Source: Candidatus Helarchaeota archaeon (lineage in GTDB: Archaea > Asgardarchaeota > Lokiarchaeia > Helarchaeales > HEL-GB-A). From it: a DNA stretch of 37,367 nucleotides. This document shows positions 34,208 through 37,367 of the stretch, in pieces. A program made the translations under genes and the position numbers. A model generated the notes under the pieces. The model was not told the DNA's origin. It saw nothing but the letters and a program-made list of their open reading frames with translations, and ran no database searches. The number at the start of each line of letters is the position of its first letter. Within the stretch, counting starts at the first letter, position 1. The DNA is taken from NCBI GenBank assembly GCA_013375405.1, contig JABXJU010000012.1, forward strand, positions 1 to 37,367, written 5' to 3'.

Positions 34208-36460
34208 ATGAACATTCCAGCATGGGTTGGGGTTTCTTTAATCGTGATAGCTGGAGGCCATATAATCTTGGGCTCTTTGTTGTTACTGAAAAATCCAACG
34301 AAAAGTCCGGTTAATACCTATTTCGCTTTGGCTGCATTCTTTTCTTCGATTTTTTGTTTTGTGGTTGGAATGCAATATATCACCTTAGAAGGTATTTGGA
34401 ACAGGATGAACTGGGCTGGATGTCTGATCATCTCAAGTTTAATGATGGGAATATTTTATCTTTACGATAAGAGGCCAACGCACCTCGTAGCGAAGGGTCT
34501 TTTTCTTTATATTACAATGGTATGTATAACGGCTATGGGACATACTAAATTAGTTATAAAGGAAATAATTTCACTTTGGCCTGAAAGGATTATTTGGGGG
34601 CCAGTGGAGCCATTTGTCAGGATTTATATGGGTATTGTCATAGGGTGGGCAATCATAAGTTTGATTTCCATTTATTCTAGGAGTCAGGGTATCAAACGAG
34701 TTAAATTGAAGTATTTTATTCTTGGGGGGCTTATGTATGGGGGGTTAGGGGTTATATTTACAGTTATAACCCCACTTGCGATTAGGAAATGCCTACCAGC
34801 ATATCCAGCTTATGCTAGTTTTCCATGGTTATTGCTCACTACTTATGCAATCATTCGTTATCGGCTTATGGATATCGAAGTTGTAATAAGTAAAACCCTT
34901 TTATTTTTTCTCTTAATAGGGTTTATCTTTCTTTTTTATACAGTTTCTCTTTGGCTTCTGTCTCCACATTTGGGATATATCGTTTCCTCTTTAATCTCTG
35001 CTGGCCTAACTGTAGCTATCCTCTTCTTGACTCCTTTCAGGCAAAAATTAAGAAGCCTCGTAGAGACGGTAGTCTATCGGGGAAAATACAATTACCAAAA
35101 GGTACTTAAAGATTCTACAAAGGCGCTGGTTACTATGCTGGATTTGAGGCAGCTTTTGAACTATATTGTCAATACAATTTCAGAGACTGTGGGAGTGGAG
35201 AAGATTTCGTTATTTTTAGAAGGAGAAGGTAAACGGAGATATGAGATAAAAGCATCATATGGTCTAGATGAGGAATTAGTTGATAATTATGTTTTAAAGG
35301 CAAACGAGGGGATTATCCCCTGGCTTAAACAATCTAAGGCAGTATTTATAAAAGAAGAAATGGAAAGGGCTCTGCCTGGAAAAGCCTTTGAAAACATCTA
35401 TGGAGATTTAGGAAAGATAGGAGCAGAATTCATCTTGCCTCTATTCTATAAGGATAATTTAGTGGGAGTATTGAATCTCTCCAACAAGCAGTCAGGAGGC
35501 ATATACAATCAGACAGACATAGATATACTGGAATCTCTGGGAGCAGAGGCAGCAATAGCCATAGAGAATGCCAGATTGCATACGGAAGTGATAACTGATG
35601 AGTTGACTGAACTCTACCAACCAAAATACTTTGAGTTAAGGTTGAGAGAAGAAATAGAGAAGGCAAAGAGATATAGACACTGTCTCTCCTTGATGATGGT
35701 AGAGGCAGATAATTTTGAAGAATTTAAAAAGAGGTATGGAGAAGAAAAAAGAGATAAATTATTGAAGAGTATAGCGGGGATAGTCAGGGGTAATCTCAGG
35801 GTGGGAGATATAGCCTGCCGATGTGGGGAGAGGGGGTTTGGAGTAATCCTGCCAGAAATCACAGAAGAACCCCGGGGAAACATCAGGGAGAGGTTGAAGA
35901 AGCAGATCAAGGAGACAGTGGAGATAGGGGAGAGGCTCAGGAGGAGAGTGAAGGAAGAAGAGTTAGGTGTAACCGTAAGTATAGGGATAGCAAGCTTTGA
36001 CGGACAGGACAGAGAGATGAAGAGAGAGATAATGATTAAGCACGCTAAAGAAGTGCTGAGTCAGGCAAAAAGAGAAGGGAACACAGTAAAAGTATTCTAT
36101 GATGAGAAGTTAAGAAGAGAAATATCCACAGAAGTTCTTGAATGGATAAAGGAAACAGAAGAGACTCTGATCTCTGGAGAGATATGTGTTGACTTAGTTA
36201 AACATACTGTTCAGGTTAAAAGCAAGCCAGTCAAGTTGACTCCCAAAGGGTTCGATTTGCTCTGCCTTCTGATGAAGAAGAAGGGGAGAGTATTAAACCG
36301 GAGTTTCATAACAGAGAGCATATGGGGATATGAATACTTTGGCACCACAAGGACAGTAGATTCCCACATCAAGCTACTGAGGCAGAAGTTAGGCAGTGAA
36401 GGCAAGAAGATCAAGACCATAGAAGGCATCGGCTACAAATTCACTGAGGAAAGTGAATAA
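34208..36460 (+). CDS. Membrane sensor with GAF, degenerate GGDEF and OmpR-type DNA-binding domain
   Basis: A 750-residue regulator. Residues 1-215 hold about seven membrane segments as in histidine-kinase 7TM sensor regions, ending in RYRLMDIEVVISKTLLF; two more segments follow (about 220-275). A GAF domain (about 305-450), a GGDEF-fold domain (about 465-625) with CGERGFGVILP in place of the GGDEF signature, and a PhoB-like winged helix (about 650-745, with RTVDSHIKLLRQKLG) complete it. It is probably a membrane-bound transcription regulator. TGACTGG at the domain start has become DELTELYQ. GGGGAGGGAG precedes the start. It is a near copy of the left-edge regulator. Confidence 0.88.
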   Translation: MNIPAWVGVSLIVIAGGHIILGSLLLLKNPTKSPVNTYFALAAFFSSIFCFVVGMQYITLEGIWNRMNWAGCLIISSLMMGIFYLYDKRPTHLVAKGLFLYITMVCITAMGHTKLVIKEIISLWPERIIWGPVEPFVRIYMGIVIGWAIISLISIYSRSQGIKRVKLKYFILGGLMYGGLGVIFTVITPLAIRKCLPAYPAYASFPWLLLTTYAIIRYRLMDIEVVISKTLLFFLLIGFIFLFYTVSLWLLSPHLGYIVSSLISAGLTVAILFLTPFRQKLRSLVETVVYRGKYNYQKVLKDSTKALVTMLDLRQLLNYIVNTISETVGVEKISLFLEGEGKRRYEIKASYGLDEELVDNYVLKANEGIIPWLKQSKAVFIKEEMERALPGKAFENIYGDLGKIGAEFILPLFYKDNLVGVLNLSNKQSGGIYNQTDIDILESLGAEAAIAIENARLHTEVITDELTELYQPKYFELRLREEIEKAKRYRHCLSLMMVEADNFEEFKKRYGEEKRDKLLKSIAGIVRGNLRVGDIACRCGERGFGVILPEITEEPRGNIRERLKKQIKETVEIGERLRRRVKEEELGVTVSIGIASFDGQDREMKREIMIKHAKEVLSQAKREGNTVKVFYDEKLRREISTEVLEWIKETEETLISGEICVDLVKHTVQVKSKPVKLTPKGFDLLCLLMKKKGRVLNRSFITESIWGYEYFGTTRTVDSHIKLLRQKLGSEGKKIKTIEGIGYKFTEESE
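35126..36447 (+). repeat. Long direct repeat, right copy
   Basis: Same-orientation partner of 224-1545. Protein identity is about 90% by eye, with about 38 changes in 440 residues; the membrane parts upstream are much less alike. Confidence 0.8.
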
Positions 36461-36633
36461 AACTTCCCTTTGAATTTATAAATCTTTTTCATTAAGTTCC
36501 GAATAGTTCCTTTTGTGAGCAACTCTGTCTAATAGGTCTCTGGAAAATTTTGGCGACAATAAAGTTAGGTCCTAAGGAAATACATATGAATACAGCTTGC
36601 GGTACAGATTTTTCAAAAGGAGAATGAGAAATA

Positions 36634-37367
36634 TTGAACCTTTTTGCAGTTTCTTCTTTGGTGACCGCCACCGTCAGTGTATCTTCAGGACTTTTTGTTT
36701 ATCTGAAGAATAGGAAAAGATTCCTTAACAAGATATTCGCTCTTCTCATGTTCAGTATTGCAGTTTGGAGTTTCGGCTTAGCAAATTTAACTGTGGCTCC
36801 TAACGAATTGAAGGGATTATTTTGGGATCGTTTTCTATATTTCGGCTCTCTGTTTATTCCTCCACTCTTTTTTCACTTTGTACTTACCTTTCTAGGTTTG
36901 GGGAAAGAAAGAAAAAAACTTTTAATGGTCGGGTATATATTTAGTTTTCTCTTCTTAATCTTCAACTTCACTCCTTTGTTCAGAGAAAGAATGATTTCTG
37001 CGCAAGCTTTACATTTCAACTACTTACCTGAAACGGGACCAGTTTATCCAATTTTTCCGCTGATGTTCCTTTTCTATGTAGGGTATTCGTTATATTTAAT
37101 GTTTAAAAGATATCGAAAGATGAGTGGAGTAACACGCAATCAAATAAAATATGCTTTTCTAGCGGCAATAATTGGATTCGGTGGAGGATCTACGACGTTC
37201 TTACCAGCTTTTGGCATAAAGACTTCTCCCGTGGGTAACTGCCTCGTGGCTCTCTATGGGGTGATACTTGCTTACGCTATCGTTACTTACAGGCTGATGG
37301 ATATTGAAGTTGTAATTAATAAGACTGTGCTGTTTGGTATTTTAATTGGAGGCATAATTGGTTTTCA
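36634..37367 (+). CDS. Third membrane sensor of the same family (3' partial)
   Basis: From TTG 36634, preceded by AAAAGGAGA, the frame stays open to the window end (about 244 residues). It is a multi-pass membrane region: LFAVSSLVTATVSVSSGLFVY, FALLMFSIAVWSFGLANLT, LFIPPLFFHFVLTFLGLG and others, ending in TYRLMDIEVVINKTVLFGI. This junction matches the start of the TM-to-GAF connector in the 34208 protein (RLMDIEVVISKTLLF). The N-terminal sensor differs from that of its neighbour. Start choice is moderately sure. Confidence 0.75.
   Translation, partial: MNLFAVSSLVTATVSVSSGLFVYLKNRKRFLNKIFALLMFSIAVWSFGLANLTVAPNELKGLFWDRFLYFGSLFIPPLFFHFVLTFLGLGKERKKLLMVGYIFSFLFLIFNFTPLFRERMISAQALHFNYLPETGPVYPIFPLMFLFYVGYSLYLMFKRYRKMSGVTRNQIKYAFLAAIIGFGGGSTTFLPAFGIKTSPVGNCLVALYGVILAYAIVTYRLMDIEVVINKTVLFGILIGGIIGF

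Noticed and set aside
224..36447. Composite transposon with flanking insertion sequences
   Set aside because: The flanking repeats encode regulators; no transposase, inverted ends or target duplication is visible.
1..37367. CRISPR arrays, rRNA or tRNA genes
   Set aside because: No regularly spaced repeats with spacers, cloverleaf sequences or rRNA-like stretches were noticed.

Overview
The window comes from a low-GC, diderm, probably anaerobic uncultured bacterium. An outer membrane is implied by the LolD/LolC-type ABC transporter, a LolA-fold periplasmic carrier and a predicted outer-membrane barrel. Anaerobic life is suggested by two Fe-S U32 proteins of the O2-independent hydroxylase type and by the absence of any oxygenase. 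I cannot name the phylum from sequence alone. All genes are on the + strand, and most are separated by a few bases or overlap, as in one or a few long operons.

Layout. (1) 1-1554: 3' end of a membrane sensor/GAF/degenerate-GGDEF/winged-helix regulator. (2) 1555-2175: non-coding leader with three 11-bp-spaced TTTCACA-like repeats beside a possible promoter. (3) 2176-5155: a triad-less ketosynthase-fold protein, a decayed carbamoyltransferase, a GcvT-like protein and an unrecognised remnant. (4) 5234-18340: the core type II fatty acid/polyketide operon. It encodes ACP, exported TPR-like protein, hotdog thioesterase, ketosynthase, dehydratase, two tiny proteins, malonyltransferase, ketosynthase plus short chain-length factor, ABC transporter, LolA-like carrier, beta-barrel, AcpS, acyl-AMP ligase and ketoreductase. 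(5) 18486-21625: methyltransferase and two unusual ketosynthase-fold proteins. (6) 21638-29370: membrane-SCP2 protein, two NAD-synthetase-like proteins, SCP2 protein, decayed ketosynthase, a degenerate and an intact SDR, second ACP, and two U32 Fe-S proteins sharing a nearly identical N-terminal third. (7) 29367-33960: decayed flavodoxin-fold reductase and FAD oxidoreductase, a single-chain KS-KS fusion, a decayed malonyltransferase start and a TIM-barrel isomerase-like protein. (8) 34208-37367: two more sensor regulators, the first about 90% identical by eye to the regulator at the left edge.

Working model (inference). An acid starter is activated by the AMP ligase and loaded on an ACP made active by AcpS. 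It is extended with malonyl units by KS/CLF pairs, reduced and dehydrated to a (poly)unsaturated or otherwise modified lipid, modified by the methyltransferase, U32/SCP2 and NadE-like enzymes, and moved to the outer membrane by the LolD/LolC-LolA-barrel set. The design recalls aryl polyene clusters (ACPs, KS, short CLF, DH, KR, TE, AMP ligase, LolA-like protein). It differs in having eight KS domains with only three complete Cys-His-His triads, a KS-CLF fusion, a Lol-type ABC exporter instead of an MMPL pump, no ammonia lyase, and a UbiT/UbiU/UbiV-like trio. Six genes or gene starts are decaying, so the locus seems to be remodelling.
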